Shown here: in pieces, positions 9,829-19,467 of the stretch
Layout of the letters: every line of letters starts with the position of its first letter
Position numbering within the stretch: position 1 is the first letter of the stretch
DNA from: Diaminobutyricimonas aerilata
Lineage (GTDB): Bacteria > Actinomycetota > Actinomycetes > Actinomycetales > Microbacteriaceae
NCBI RefSeq assembly: GCF_002797715.1
Contig: NZ_PGFF01000001.1
Location: 1,263,304 to 1,327,303 of the forward strand
Direction: 5' to 3'
DNA length: 64,000 bases
Made by a program: the position numbers and the translations under genes
Notes under the pieces: model-generated
What the model saw: the letters and a program-made list of their open reading frames with translations, nothing else
Told to the model about the DNA's origin: nothing
Database searches by the model: none

Positions 9829-11102
9829 CGCAGGCCGCGCCCGTCCAGCTGCCCACCTCCGCGCCGGTCGCGCGGGGGTGGCGCGCCCGCGTGCGCGCGG
9901 CGTGGTCGGTCACGCGATTCGCGGCGACCAGGGCGTGGCGGTGGGCGAAGCCCTACCTGCAGGTCATCAGCGCGGTGGGATGGCTCGTGCTGCTCGGAGC
10001 CGTGCTCTTCCTCGCCGCCGGAGTGACCCTCGGCTGGCCCGAGTTCGTCTTCGTCGGCATCACCTTCCTCGCCGGCCTCGTCGTCGCGGTGCCCTTCGTC
10101 TTCGGCCGCGCCGCCTTCGCGGTCGGGGTGGAACTCGAGCCGCGGCGTGTGGTCGCGGGTGAACGGGCACTCGGCCGGATGGCGGTCACGAACACGGGCG
10201 CCCGCAAATCGACCCCCTCACGGATGGAACTGCCCGTCGGCAAGGGACTCGCGGAGTTCATCATCCCCGGCCTCGACCCGCAGGCCGAGCACGAGGAGCT
10301 GTTCGCCGTGCCGACGAACCGCCGCGCCGTCATCGTCGCCGGCCCCGCCGTCTCGGTGCGCGGCGACCAGCTGGGCCTGCTGCGGCGCGCGGTGAAGTGG
10401 TCGGATCCGACCGAGCTCTTCGTGCATCCGCGCACCGCTCGGCTCGACCCGTCCGCCGCCGGCCTCGTGCGCGACCTCGAGGGCGAGATCACCAAGACGA
10501 TCACCAACAGCGACATCTCGTTCCACGCGCTGCGCGCCTACGAGCCGGGCGACGACCGTCGTTACGTGCACTGGCGCACCTCGGCGCGCACCGGGCAGCT
10601 CATGGTGCGGCAGTTCGAGGAGACACGACGGTCGCAGCTGACGATCGTGCAGACCTCCGACCGTCGGTACTACACGAGCGACGAGGAGTTCGAACTCGCC
10701 GTCTCGGTGATGGCCTCGATCGCCGTGCAGGTCGTGCGCGAGGGGACCCGGGTGAGCGTCGTCACCGAGGGCATGTCGTTGCGCACCCACACCCCGACCG
10801 CCGTGCTCGACGACTCGTGCCGACTCGAGCAACTCACGTCGCCCTTCGCGAACATGCGCGACTTCGCCCGGATCTCCACGCTGACGCTGCCGCCGCCGAG
10901 CGTCGCGATGGTGATCGCGGGCTCCAAGTCCGACACAACCGACTTCCGGGCGGTGGAGTCGCTGTTCGGCTCCGACTCGCAGACCTTCGGATTCCGCATC
11001 GAGCTGGGAGCGCCCGCCCGCGTCTCCCGCGTCTCCGGCTTCTCCGTGATGACCATCGGCGAGCTCGCCGACCTGCCGCGCGTGCTGAGGAGGGTGCGAT
11101 GA
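9825..11102 (+). CDS. DUF58 membrane protein (first copy)
   Basis: 425 residues. Two adjacent N-terminal hydrophobic segments near 45-90 anchor it, followed by a beta-sandwich-like part and the DUF58 core with the diagnostic YEPGDDRRYVHWRTSA segment near residue 241. DUF58 proteins accompany MoxR ATPases and often transglutaminase-like proteins; the molecular role is not established. The start was chosen at the ATG overlapping the moxR stop rather than the earlier in-frame codon at 9648, which lies within moxR. The stop overlaps the next ATG. Confidence 0.93.
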   Translation: MTQAAPVQLPTSAPVARGWRARVRAAWSVTRFAATRAWRWAKPYLQVISAVGWLVLLGAVLFLAAGVTLGWPEFVFVGITFLAGLVVAVPFVFGRAAFAVGVELEPRRVVAGERALGRMAVTNTGARKSTPSRMELPVGKGLAEFIIPGLDPQAEHEELFAVPTNRRAVIVAGPAVSVRGDQLGLLRRAVKWSDPTELFVHPRTARLDPSAAGLVRDLEGEITKTITNSDISFHALRAYEPGDDRRYVHWRTSARTGQLMVRQFEETRRSQLTIVQTSDRRYYTSDEEFELAVSVMASIAVQVVREGTRVSVVTEGMSLRTHTPTAVLDDSCRLEQLTSPFANMRDFARISTLTLPPPSVAMVIAGSKSDTTDFRAVESLFGSDSQTFGFRIELGAPARVSRVSGFSVMTIGELADLPRVLRRVR

Positions 11103-13444
11103 TCGCGTCGTTCCTCGCCGGTGTGCGGCGGATCGCGGTGCGCAGCTGGGTCGATGTCGGCGTGCTCGTCGTGCTGTCGCTCATCGGCATCGTCGGTCTC
11201 GCGACCGCGTTCGACGACTCCGCGTATCTGCGCGCCGGCATCGGCGGCCTGCTCATCGGCACGATCGCCGCGACGGCTTCCGCCATCTGGCGCCTCGGCG
11301 CCCTCACCACCACGGGCCTCGCGATCGTGCTGTTCTTCGTGCTCGGCACCCCGGTCGCCGTGCCGACCGAAGGCATCGCTGCCGTCGTGCCGACCGCGCA
11401 GAGCCTCACAAGCCTGTGCGTCGGCGCGGTCTTCGGTTGGGCCGACATCGTGACCCTGCGCGCGCCCGCGAGCCTGCCGGACTACATCGCGGTGGTCCCG
11501 TACGTCGCCGGTCTGGTCGTGGGACTCGTCGGCACCGTGCTCGCCCTGCGCTGGCTGCCGCGCAAGCGCACGACCTGGCGGTCGAGCCTCCTGCTCGTCG
11601 GACCCGCGGTGCTCTACCTCGCGAGTGTCCTGCTCGGCACCGAGGAGCCCTACCACCCCGGCGTGCGCGGCGTGCTCTTCGCCGCGATCGCGCTCGTGTG
11701 GCTCGGGTGGCGGCGCAGCCAGCGCCTCGGCGTGTCGGGCAGCCGGGCGATCCTCTGGCGCAAGGTGCGCGGCACGGCGATCGTCGTCGTGGCCGCGATG
11801 CTCCTCGGCGGCCTCGGCGGCTGGGCCTTCGCCCCGAAGCCCGACGACCGCTTCGTGCTCCGCGAGGAGATCCAGCCCCCGTTCGACCCGCTCGAATACC
11901 CGAGCCCGCTCTCCGGGTTCCGCAAGTACACGAAGGACCTCGCCGAGGAGCCCCTCTTCACCGTGAGCGGATTGAAGACCGGCCAGCTGGTCCGTCTCGC
12001 CACGATGGACAGCTACGACGGACGTCTGTGGAACGTCGCGAGCGACACCGAGGCCACCTCCGCCTCGGGCACCTTCGCGCTCGTCGGCCGCAGCTACCCG
12101 GAGCCGCCGCTCGTCACCCCCGAGGGCTCGTCGCGGGTCGAGTTCGAGATGACCGGGTACTCCGACGTGTGGATGCCGAGCGTCGGCTACCAGGACAAGG
12201 TGCGCTACGACGACCCGCAGCTCGCCGAGCGGGCCGACGATCTGCGCTACAACGCGGCCACCGGGACCGCGGTCATGACGTCCAAGCTGCGCGAGGGCAA
12301 CCGGTACCGTGTCACCTCGATCGACCAGGCGGCGCCCGTCGAGGGCGAACTCGACGACGTGCCGACCGCGAACGTGCAGCTGCCGAACGCGAGCAATGTG
12401 CCGCCGATCGTCGCCGAGAAGGCGGCGGAGATGAGCGCCGGCGAGGAGACCGCGTACGGACAGCTGCGCGCGATCGAGACGACACTCAAGACCACGGGCT
12501 TCCTGAGCCACGGCGCGGCCACCGACAGCGTGCCGTCGCGGGCCGGCCACGGCTCCGACCGCATGACCGAGCTGTTCGAGCGCTCGCATCTCGTCGGTGA
12601 TCAGGAGCAGTACGCGTCGGCGTTCGCCCTCATGGCGCGCAGCCTCGGCTATCCGGCGCGGGTCGTCATGGGCTTCGCCCCGGAGGTGCCCGAGGGCACC
12701 GAGACCGTCGAGGTCATCGGCGACGACGTCACGGCGTGGGTCGAGGTGCCGTTCGAGGGCTACGGATGGGTTCCGTTCCTGCCCACCCCCGACAACACCG
12801 ACGTGCCGCAGGACGAGGTGCCGAAGCCGCAGTCCGAACCGCAGCCCCAGGTGCGACAGCCCCCGCGGACGGAGCAGCAGCAGGACGATCTCGTCACGGC
12901 CGTGGAGGTGGAGGAGTCCGACTCGGACGACGACACCATCTTCAACCTGCCCGCCTGGGTCGTCGTGCTCGCCCTGAGCATCCTCATCCCCGCGCTCATC
13001 CTGCTGATCCCCGCGCTCATCGTCGGGCTGCTGAAGGCCCGACGGGAACGCCGCCGCCGCCGCACCGGGCCCGGGGACCGGCGGGTCGCCGGGGCGTGGG
13101 AGGAGATGCTCGACCGGTACTCCGAACTCGGCTACGCGATCCCCGACAAGCTCACGCGACCGCGCACGGCGGCGGATCTCGAGGCGCAACTACCCGAGGA
13201 TCGTCGCGGCGGCGTGCAGACGCTCGCCCGCGTGACCGACGACGCGGTCTTCTCAGGACGCGACGTGGATCCGGACGACGCCGAGAAGGTGTGGACCGAG
13301 GCCATGGCCTCCGTCGCCGCCGCGCGAGCGGCCGCGACGACGTTCCGCCGGCTGATCGCCCGCTACCGCATCGGCGCCGCCCGCCGCTGGGCGGCGCGAG
13401 TGAGCGCCAAGGCGGCGAAGTCGGATGCCCAGCGGCGTAAGTGA
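11099..13444 (+). CDS. TgpA-like membrane transglutaminase homologue, catalytically degenerate
   Basis: 781 residues. The N-terminal 250 are six or so membrane helices, then an outside transglutaminase-like domain around 390-560, a Pro/Gln-rich hinge, another membrane helix near 620-648 and a basic cytoplasmic tail. The transglutaminase core is recognisable (YASAFALMARSLGYPARVV, then WVEVPFEGYGWVPF), but the position of the catalytic Cys is Gln502 and that of the catalytic His is Thr545. The outside domain has no cysteine at all. The paralogue at 43702-45948 keeps both residues. This copy is therefore expected to bind rather than process its partner. It is coupled to the DUF58 gene by a 4-base overlap. 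Confidence 0.9.
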   Translation: MIASFLAGVRRIAVRSWVDVGVLVVLSLIGIVGLATAFDDSAYLRAGIGGLLIGTIAATASAIWRLGALTTTGLAIVLFFVLGTPVAVPTEGIAAVVPTAQSLTSLCVGAVFGWADIVTLRAPASLPDYIAVVPYVAGLVVGLVGTVLALRWLPRKRTTWRSSLLLVGPAVLYLASVLLGTEEPYHPGVRGVLFAAIALVWLGWRRSQRLGVSGSRAILWRKVRGTAIVVVAAMLLGGLGGWAFAPKPDDRFVLREEIQPPFDPLEYPSPLSGFRKYTKDLAEEPLFTVSGLKTGQLVRLATMDSYDGRLWNVASDTEATSASGTFALVGRSYPEPPLVTPEGSSRVEFEMTGYSDVWMPSVGYQDKVRYDDPQLAERADDLRYNAATGTAVMTSKLREGNRYRVTSIDQAAPVEGELDDVPTANVQLPNASNVPPIVAEKAAEMSAGEETAYGQLRAIETTLKTTGFLSHGAATDSVPSRAGHGSDRMTELFERSHLVGDQEQYASAFALMARSLGYPARVVMGFAPEVPEGTETVEVIGDDVTAWVEVPFEGYGWVPFLPTPDNTDVPQDEVPKPQSEPQPQVRQPPRTEQQQDDLVTAVEVEESDSDDDTIFNLPAWVVVLALSILIPALILLIPALIVGLLKARRERRRRRTGPGDRRVAGAWEEMLDRYSELGYAIPDKLTRPRTAADLEAQLPEDRRGGVQTLARVTDDAVFSGRDVDPDDAEKVWTEAMASVAAARAAATTFRRLIARYRIGAARRWAARVSAKAAKSDAQRRK

Positions 13445-13525
13445 CCCGCGCGCGACGCGGACGATGACGCCGCCCTCGGGCCGGAGCCGCCGCTCCGCTA
13501 CCATGGGCTCGGCCGGAGGTGGAAC

Positions 13526-14152
13526 GTGAGCGACGCGGAGAAGAACCCCTTTCTGATCACACCCCCGCCCGGACTCATCCCTGCCGCGGACCCGGACGTC
13601 GATTCCGGCACGCGCCGCAGCGTGCCGGCGCCGCGGATCGCGGCGCCGCTGCCGCCGTTCTTCCCCGGTCAGGGCGTGCGTGCGACGCTCCCGCAGATCC
13701 TGCCGCCCGGCTCGCCGGCCGCCGTCGAGGCGGAACGTGTGGCCGCCGAGGGGCAGCCCGATGCGGTCGACCCCGATCCGGCCGCGCCGGAGACGCCGCC
13801 GGCGACCCCCGTTGTGCCGATCGCATCCTGGGTGCTGCGCCTGCCGGACAGCACCGAACGGCCTCTGCCCGGCACCGTCGTGCTCGGACGCAACCCCTCC
13901 GTGCCGCCGAACCGGAGCGGCGCGACGGTGCTGCCCCTCGACGACCCCGCGCGGAGCGTCTCGAAGACGCACGCGCTGCTCGAACCGACCGTCGACGGGC
14001 TGCTCGTCCACGATCTCAACTCCACCAACGGCGTCGTCGTGGTCGACCCCGACGGCACGAGCCGCGTGGTGGAACCGGGGCATCCGCAGCCGGTCGCCAG
14101 CGGGGGAGCGGTCGAACTCGGCAGCTACGTCGTGCGCCTCGCGCGCTCCTGA
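13526..14152 (+). CDS. FHA domain protein closing the surface-signalling locus
   Basis: 208 residues from a GTG preceded by GGAGGTGGA. The first 100 residues are Pro/Ala-rich and without clear fold. Residues 105-208 form a well-conserved FHA domain: GRNPSVPPN, SVSKTHALL and NSTNGVVV match the pocket arginine, the SxxH and the NG motifs. It has no membrane segment. It sits 81 bases after the degenerate transglutaminase gene on the same strand and is the third FHA protein of the locus, so it probably reads phosphothreonines made by the kinase at 759-2438. Confidence 0.9.
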   Translation: MSDAEKNPFLITPPPGLIPAADPDVDSGTRRSVPAPRIAAPLPPFFPGQGVRATLPQILPPGSPAAVEAERVAAEGQPDAVDPDPAAPETPPATPVVPIASWVLRLPDSTERPLPGTVVLGRNPSVPPNRSGATVLPLDDPARSVSKTHALLEPTVDGLLVHDLNSTNGVVVVDPDGTSRVVEPGHPQPVASGGAVELGSYVVRLARS

Positions 14153-14205
14153 GTCCGGCAGGGCGGGAATACACCCTCGCGGCGGCGGGTTCACCTACCG
14201 CGAAC

Positions 14206-14211
14206 TAGACT
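14206..14211 (+). promoter_or_regulatory. -10 element for leuCD
   Basis: TAGACT lies 30 bases before the leuC GTG, leaving a short leader of about 24 bases with the ribosome site GAGGTAGGAG. No convincing -35 box is visible 17 bases upstream. There is no room for a leucine leader peptide or T-box in front of the gene. Confidence 0.5.
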
Positions 14212-14241
14212 GATCCGATCCCCGAACGAGAGGTAGGAGTC

Positions 14242-15687
14242 GTGGGCAGGACGCTGGCAGAGAAGGTATGGGACGACCACGTCGTCGTGAAGGGTGAGAA
14301 CGGCACCCCCGACCTCCTCTACATCGACCTCCACCTCGTGCATGAGGTGACGAGCCCGCAGGCCTTCGACGGACTGCGGATGGCGGGTCGTCCGGTGCGG
14401 CGCCCCGACCTGACCATCGCCACGGAGGACCACAACACCCCGACCCTCGCGATCGACCGGCCCATCGCCGACCTCACGAGCCGCACCCAGATCGACACGC
14501 TGCGCCGCAACGCCGCCGAATTCGGTGTGCGTCTGCACTCGCTCGGCGACGTCGAGCAGGGCATCGTGCACGTCGTGGGACCGCAGCTCGGGCTGACCAT
14601 GCCCGGCATCACCGTCGTCTGCGGCGACTCGCACACCTCCACGCACGGCGCGTTCGGCGCGATGGCGTTCGGCATCGGCACGAGCGAGGTGGAGCACGTG
14701 CTCGCCACGCAGACGCTGCCGCTCAAGCCGTTCAAGACCATGGCGATCACCGTCGAGGGCGAACTCCGCCCGGGCGTCACCGCGAAGGACATCATCCTCG
14801 CCGTCATCGCGAAGATCGGCACCGGCGGCGGTCAGGGCTACGTGCTCGAGTACCGCGGCAGCGCCATCCGTGCCCTCTCGATGGAGGGGCGGATGACCAT
14901 CTGCAACATGTCCATCGAGGCGGGTGCCCGCGCCGGCATGGTCGCCCCGGACGAGACGACCTACGCCTACCTGAAGGGTCGCCCGCACGCCCCGCAGGGC
15001 GCCGACTGGGACGCCGCCGTCGAGTACTGGAACACGCTGCGCACCGACGACGACGCGGTCTTCGACGCCGAGGTGTTCCTCGACGCCGACGAGCTCGAGC
15101 CGTTCGTCACGTGGGGCACCAACCCCGGGCAGGGCGTCTCGCTGAGCCAGCCCGTGCCCGACCCGTCCACGATGATCGACCCCAACGAGCGCGCCGCCGC
15201 CGAGCGCGCCCTCGAGTACATGGACATCGCGCCCGGGACCCCGATGAAGGACATCCGCGTCGACGCGGTGTTCATGGGGTCGTGCACGAACAGCCGCATC
15301 GAGGACCTGCGCGCGTTCGCGTCGATCGTGCGCGGTCGCAAGAAGGCCGACGGCGTGCGCGTGATGGTCGTGCCGGGCTCCGCCCGCGTGCGTCTCGAGG
15401 CCGAGGCCGAGGGCCTCGACAAGGTGTTCGAGGAGTTCGGCGCCGAATGGCGGTTCGCCGGCTGTTCCATGTGCCTCGGGATGAACCCCGACCAGCTCGC
15501 CCCCGGCGAGCGGTGCGCCTCGACCTCGAACCGCAACTTCGAGGGCCGGCAGGGCAAGGGCGGTCGCACCCACCTCGTCTCCCCGCTCGTGGCCGCCGCC
15601 ACCGCCATCCGCGGCACCCTGTCGAGCCCGTGGGATCTCGGCATCGACGTCGACACCGTCGCCGAGCAGGCGGAGGTGCTGCGCTGA
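14242..15687 (+). CDS. leuC: 3-isopropylmalate dehydratase, large subunit
   Basis: 481 residues, normal for the family, from a GTG with a strong ribosome site. It isomerises 2-isopropylmalate to 3-isopropylmalate in leucine synthesis as a heterodimer with LeuD. The three cysteines that hold the 4Fe-4S cluster are visible: Cys348 in GSCTNSR and Cys408 and Cys411 in GCSMC. The aconitase signature [12 protein letters not shown] is intact. The stop overlaps the leuD ATG (TGATG), typical for this pair. Confidence 0.98.
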   Translation: MGRTLAEKVWDDHVVVKGENGTPDLLYIDLHLVHEVTSPQAFDGLRMAGRPVRRPDLTIATEDHNTPTLAIDRPIADLTSRTQIDTLRRNAAEFGVRLHSLGDVEQGIVHVVGPQLGLTMPGITVVCGDSHTSTHGAFGAMAFGIGTSEVEHVLATQTLPLKPFKTMAITVEGELRPGVTAKDIILAVIAKIGTGGGQGYVLEYRGSAIRALSMEGRMTICNMSIEAGARAGMVAPDETTYAYLKGRPHAPQGADWDAAVEYWNTLRTDDDAVFDAEVFLDADELEPFVTWGTNPGQGVSLSQPVPDPSTMIDPNERAAAERALEYMDIAPGTPMKDIRVDAVFMGSCTNSRIEDLRAFASIVRGRKKADGVRVMVVPGSARVRLEAEAEGLDKVFEEFGAEWRFAGCSMCLGMNPDQLAPGERCASTSNRNFEGRQGKGGRTHLVSPLVAAATAIRGTLSSPWDLGIDVDTVAEQAEVLR

Positions 15688-16286
15688 TGGAGAAGATCAC
15701 CACCGTCTCGGGCGTCGGCGTGCCGCTGCGCGGCTCCAACATCGACACCGACCAGATCATCCCCGCCCAGTTCCTCAAGCGGGTCACCAAGACCGGGTTC
15801 GACGACGCGCTGTTCTACGCGTGGCGGCAGGACCCGGACTTCATCCTCAACCGGCCCGAATACCAGGGCGCGACCGTGCTCGTGACGGGACCCGACTTCG
15901 GCACCGGATCGAGCCGCGAGCACGCCGTCTGGGCGCTGCGCGACTTCGGCTTCAAGGCCGTGCTGAGCCCCCGTTTCGGCGACATCTTCCGCGGCAACTC
16001 CGGCAAACAGGGCTTGCTCACAGGAACGGTCGACGAGGCCGACATCGAGCGGCTCTGGGCGGTGCTCGAAGCAGCGCCCGGCACCCCGGTGACCGTCGAC
16101 CTGCCGGCGCAGACCGCCACGGCGGGCGACATCACCGTCGATTTCGAGATCGATGCTTACACTAAATGGAGGTTGATCGAAGGCCTCGACGACATCGCTC
16201 TCACGCTGCGCGACGAAGCGCAGATCACCACATTCGAATCCCGCCGGGAACCCTGGCGGCCGACCACGCTTCCTGCCCGAAGCTGA
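15687..16286 (+). CDS. leuD: 3-isopropylmalate dehydratase, small subunit
   Basis: 199 residues from the ATG that overlaps the leuC stop; the longer frame from 15111 is inside leuC and rejected. It supplies the swivel domain of isopropylmalate isomerase. The conserved [14 protein letters not shown] near the N-terminus and [13 protein letters not shown] near residue 73 are present. It is the second cistron of the leuCD operon and is followed 13 bases later by murA. Confidence 0.98.
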   Translation: MEKITTVSGVGVPLRGSNIDTDQIIPAQFLKRVTKTGFDDALFYAWRQDPDFILNRPEYQGATVLVTGPDFGTGSSREHAVWALRDFGFKAVLSPRFGDIFRGNSGKQGLLTGTVDEADIERLWAVLEAAPGTPVTVDLPAQTATAGDITVDFEIDAYTKWRLIEGLDDIALTLRDEAQITTFESRREPWRPTTLPARS

Positions 16287-16299
16287 AGAAAGTCACCAC

Positions 16300-17667
16300 G
16301 TGAACTCACTCGTCGAAGACGCCCAGAAGGCGGGAGCGCGGGTCGGAATGACCGCCGACAAGATCGTGATCAACGGCGGCAAACCGCTGCAGGGTCGCAT
16401 CCGCGTGCGCGGGGCCAAGAACCTCGTCACCAAGGCCATGGTCGCGTCGCTCCTGGGCGACACCGAGAGCCTGCTGCGCGATGTGCCCGCGATCAGCGAC
16501 GTGCAGGTCGTGCGCAACCTCCTCGAGGTGCACGGCGTGCTCGTGTCGGAACCGGAATCCGGCGAGCTCGTGCTCGACCCCCGCAACGTCAAGAGCGCCC
16601 ACTTCGCCGAGATCGACGCGTTCGCCGGCTCGAGCCGCATCCCGATCCTGTTCTGCGGCCCGCTGCTGCACCAGCTGGGCGAGGCGTTCATCCCCGACCT
16701 CGGCGGCTGCCGCATCGGCGACCGGCCCATCGACTTCCACCTCGACGCGCTGCGCGCCATGGGCGCCATCGTCGACAAGGGCTACGAGGGCATCCACCTC
16801 ACCGCGCCCGACGGCCTGCACGGCGCCAACATCGAACTGCCGTACCCGAGCGTCGGAGCCACGGAGCAGGTGCTGCTGACCGCCGTGCGCGCGAAGGGCG
16901 TCACCGAGCTCAAGAACGCCGCGATCGAGCCCGAGATCATGGACCTCATCGCGATCCTGCAGAAGATGGGCGCGATCATCTCGGTCGAGCCGAACCGCGT
17001 CATCTTCATCGAGGGTGTCGAGAGCCTGCGCGGGTACACCCACACGGCGATCTTCGACCGCAACGAGGCCGCGAGCTGGGCGTCCGCCGCCCTCGCGACC
17101 GAGGGCGACGTGTTCGTCGAGGGGGCGAAGCAGCAGGAGCTGATGACCTTCCTCAACATCTTCCGCAAGGTCGGCGGCGCCTTCGACATCGAAGACGACG
17201 GCATCCGCTTCTACCACCCCGGCACCCCGCTCAAGCCCGTCGTCGTCGAGACGGACGTGCACCCCGGGTTCATGACGGACTGGCAGCAGCCGCTCGTCGT
17301 GGCCCTCACGAAGGCCGAGGGCGTCTCGATCGTGCACGAGACCGTGTACGAGAACCGTTTCGGCTTCACCGAGGCGCTCATCGAGATGGGTGCGGACATC
17401 ACCGTGCACAAGCAGGGTCTCGAGTCGGTCACCCGCCGGGTGCCGCGTCGTCCGCTCGAGCAGGCCGCGGTCATCACCGGCCCGACGAAGCTGCACGGCG
17501 CCGATGTGCACGTGCCCGACCTGCGCGGCGGATTCAGCCACCTCATCGCCGCGCTGACGGCGGAGGGACGCTCGACGATCAGCAACGTGGGGATCATCTC
17601 GCGCGGCTACGAGCACTTCATCGACAAGCTGAAGACCCTCGGCGCGGACTTCTCCGTCGCGAGCTGA
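16300..17667 (+). CDS. murA: UDP-N-acetylglucosamine 1-carboxyvinyltransferase
   Basis: 455 residues from the GTG at 16300. An ATG at 16348 would give 439 residues, closer to the usual length, so the start is uncertain by 16 codons. It transfers enolpyruvate from PEP to UDP-GlcNAc, the first committed step of peptidoglycan synthesis. The catalytic loop has Cys137 in LGGCRIGDRP, the Cys alkylated by fosfomycin in sensitive enzymes, so no built-in Cys-to-Asp resistance is present. The repeated inside-out barrel halves are full length. It lies between leuD and plsC, as in related actinobacteria. Confidence 0.97.
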   Translation: MNSLVEDAQKAGARVGMTADKIVINGGKPLQGRIRVRGAKNLVTKAMVASLLGDTESLLRDVPAISDVQVVRNLLEVHGVLVSEPESGELVLDPRNVKSAHFAEIDAFAGSSRIPILFCGPLLHQLGEAFIPDLGGCRIGDRPIDFHLDALRAMGAIVDKGYEGIHLTAPDGLHGANIELPYPSVGATEQVLLTAVRAKGVTELKNAAIEPEIMDLIAILQKMGAIISVEPNRVIFIEGVESLRGYTHTAIFDRNEAASWASAALATEGDVFVEGAKQQELMTFLNIFRKVGGAFDIEDDGIRFYHPGTPLKPVVVETDVHPGFMTDWQQPLVVALTKAEGVSIVHETVYENRFGFTEALIEMGADITVHKQGLESVTRRVPRRPLEQAAVITGPTKLHGADVHVPDLRGGFSHLIAALTAEGRSTISNVGIISRGYEHFIDKLKTLGADFSVAS

Positions 17668-17674
17668 CCCGGCG

Positions 17675-18436
17675 GTGACGCAGGAGACACCGGGGAAGCG
17701 CCGGCCCGAAAAGGTGCGCTCGGAGAAGACGCCGGTCTGGTACACCCTCGCGGGCCTCGTGCTGCCGGTCATGAACATGGCCGCGCGCTACGAGATCCGC
17801 GACGGGCACAAGCTGCCGAAGACCGGCGCGTTCGTCCTCGCCCCGAACCACTACACCGAGATCGACCCCATCGTGATGGGCGTCGTCATGTGGAAGCTGA
17901 ACCGGATGCCGCGCTTCCTCGCGAAGGCGTCGCTGTTCAGGATCCCGATCCTCGGGGCGCTCATGCGCGCCTCGGGGCAGATCCCGGTCGAACGCTCCGG
18001 CCGCGGAGCCGACCCGCTCGCCGCCGCACGCTCCCTCGCCGAGCGTGAGCTCGGCGTCATCATCTACCCGGAGGGCACCCTCACGCGGGAGCCCGACATG
18101 TGGCCGATGCGCGGCAAGACGGGTGCGGTGCGCATGGCGCTGCAGGCCGGCGTGCCGGTGATCCCGGCCGCGCACTGGGGTAGCCAGCAGCTCATGGCCC
18201 GCTACGACAAGAAGGTCAGCCTCTTCCCGCGCAAGCACATCGTCATCAAGATCGGCGACCCCGTCGATCTGTCGGCCTACCGAGGCAAGCCGCTCGACCC
18301 CGCCACGTTGACGAAGGCGACGGAGGACGTCATGGACGCGATCACGCGACTGCTGGAGGACCTGCGGGGCGAGAAGGCACCCGAGACGCGCTGGGACCCG
18401 GCCAAGCACGGTCAGGCCGAGACGGGGCGGTTTTGA
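17675..18436 (+). CDS. plsC: 1-acyl-sn-glycerol-3-phosphate acyltransferase
   Basis: 253 residues from a GTG 8 bases after murA. The acyltransferase motif NHYTEID (HX4D catalytic pair) lies near residue 65, and the substrate-binding motif YPEGT near 129. The enzyme converts lysophosphatidate to phosphatidate at the membrane. The N-terminus is basic with one hydrophobic stretch (TLAGLVLPVMNMA). Its stop overlaps the TTG start of gpsA, which supplies the glycerol-3-phosphate backbone, so the two phospholipid genes are coupled. Confidence 0.93.
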   Translation: MTQETPGKRRPEKVRSEKTPVWYTLAGLVLPVMNMAARYEIRDGHKLPKTGAFVLAPNHYTEIDPIVMGVVMWKLNRMPRFLAKASLFRIPILGALMRASGQIPVERSGRGADPLAAARSLAERELGVIIYPEGTLTREPDMWPMRGKTGAVRMALQAGVPVIPAAHWGSQQLMARYDKKVSLFPRKHIVIKIGDPVDLSAYRGKPLDPATLTKATEDVMDAITRLLEDLRGEKAPETRWDPAKHGQAETGRF

Positions 18437-19434
18437 CGCGCGTCGCGGTGCTCGGGGCCGGCAGCTGGGGCACGACCTTCGCCAAGGTGCTCGCCGACGG
18501 CGGAGCGGATGTCACCCTGTGGGCGCGACGCCAGGAGCTCGCGGAGCAGATCACCCGGTCGCGGCGTAACAGCGACTACCTGCCCGGGATCACCCTCCCG
18601 GCGAACCTCTCCGCCGATTCCGACGTCGCCGCCGTGCTCGACGGGGTCGAGCAGGTGTTCGTCTCCGTGCCGAGTCAGACGCTGCGCGAGAACCTCGCCG
18701 CGATCCGTCATCTCATCCCGGACGATTCCCGCGTCGTCTCGCTCATGAAGGGCGTCGAGAAGGGCACCCGGTTCCGGATGAGCGAGGTCATCGAGCAGGA
18801 GCTGCACATCGACCCCGCCCGCGTCGCCGTCGTCTCGGGCCCGAACCTCGCGATGGAGATCGCGAAGGAGCAGCCGACCGCCTCCGTGGTCTCGAGCACC
18901 GACCCCGACACCGCCGCGGCCGTCGCGGTCGTCGCGACGAACCCGTACCTGCGCTCGTTCGTCAACAACGACGTCATCGGCACCGAGTTCGGCGGCGTGC
19001 TGAAGAACCTCATCGCGGTCGCCATCGGCATCGTCGACGGCGTCGGCTACGGCGAGAACACGAAAGCGTCGATCATCACGCGGGGCCTCGTCGAGATGAC
19101 CGACTTCGCGGTCGCCTACGGGGCGCGGCCCGAGACCCTGAGCGGCCTCGCCGGCCTGGGCGACCTCATCGCGACGTGCGAGTCGTCGCTCTCGCGCAAC
19201 AACACGGCGGGGCGGCTGCTCGGCCAGGGCTACAGCTTCTCGGCCGTCGTGCGGCAGATGAACCAGACCGCGGAGGGGCTCGCGTCGGTCGCGCCCGTGC
19301 TCGAACTCGCGGCGGCGAAGGGCGTGGACATGCCCATCGTGAGTCAGGTGGCCGAAGTGCTCGCCGGTACGCTGGCCCCGAGGGACATCGCGCCCCACCT
19401 GACGACCGACACGGACGAACCGCAGGGCGAGTAG
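18433..19434 (+). CDS. gpsA: NAD(P)-dependent glycerol-3-phosphate dehydrogenase
   Basis: 333 residues, normal length. The start is a TTG overlapping the plsC stop (TTGA); the product begins MTRVAVLGAGSWGTTFAKVL, with the Rossmann GAGSWG motif immediately after the start, which fixes it. It reduces dihydroxyacetone phosphate to glycerol-3-phosphate for phospholipids. The catalytic lysine region (GGVLKNLIAVAIGI) and the GENTKASIITRG segment are intact. Confidence 0.97.
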   Translation: MTRVAVLGAGSWGTTFAKVLADGGADVTLWARRQELAEQITRSRRNSDYLPGITLPANLSADSDVAAVLDGVEQVFVSVPSQTLRENLAAIRHLIPDDSRVVSLMKGVEKGTRFRMSEVIEQELHIDPARVAVVSGPNLAMEIAKEQPTASVVSSTDPDTAAAVAVVATNPYLRSFVNNDVIGTEFGGVLKNLIAVAIGIVDGVGYGENTKASIITRGLVEMTDFAVAYGARPETLSGLAGLGDLIATCESSLSRNNTAGRLLGQGYSFSAVVRQMNQTAEGLASVAPVLELAAAKGVDMPIVSQVAEVLAGTLAPRDIAPHLTTDTDEPQGE

Positions 19435-19467
19435 CCCCGGAGCGTCCTCCCGCCCCGAGGAGCCCCC

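Noticed and set aside
10670-13189. 839-codon minus-strand frame opposite DUF58 and the transglutaminase relative
   Set aside because: GC-rich antisense shadow; low-complexity product and no ribosome site, while the plus-strand genes are coupled by overlaps.
16300-17667. murA as a fosfomycin-resistance variant
   Set aside because: The catalytic loop Cys is present (GGCRIG), so there is no Cys-to-Asp change.
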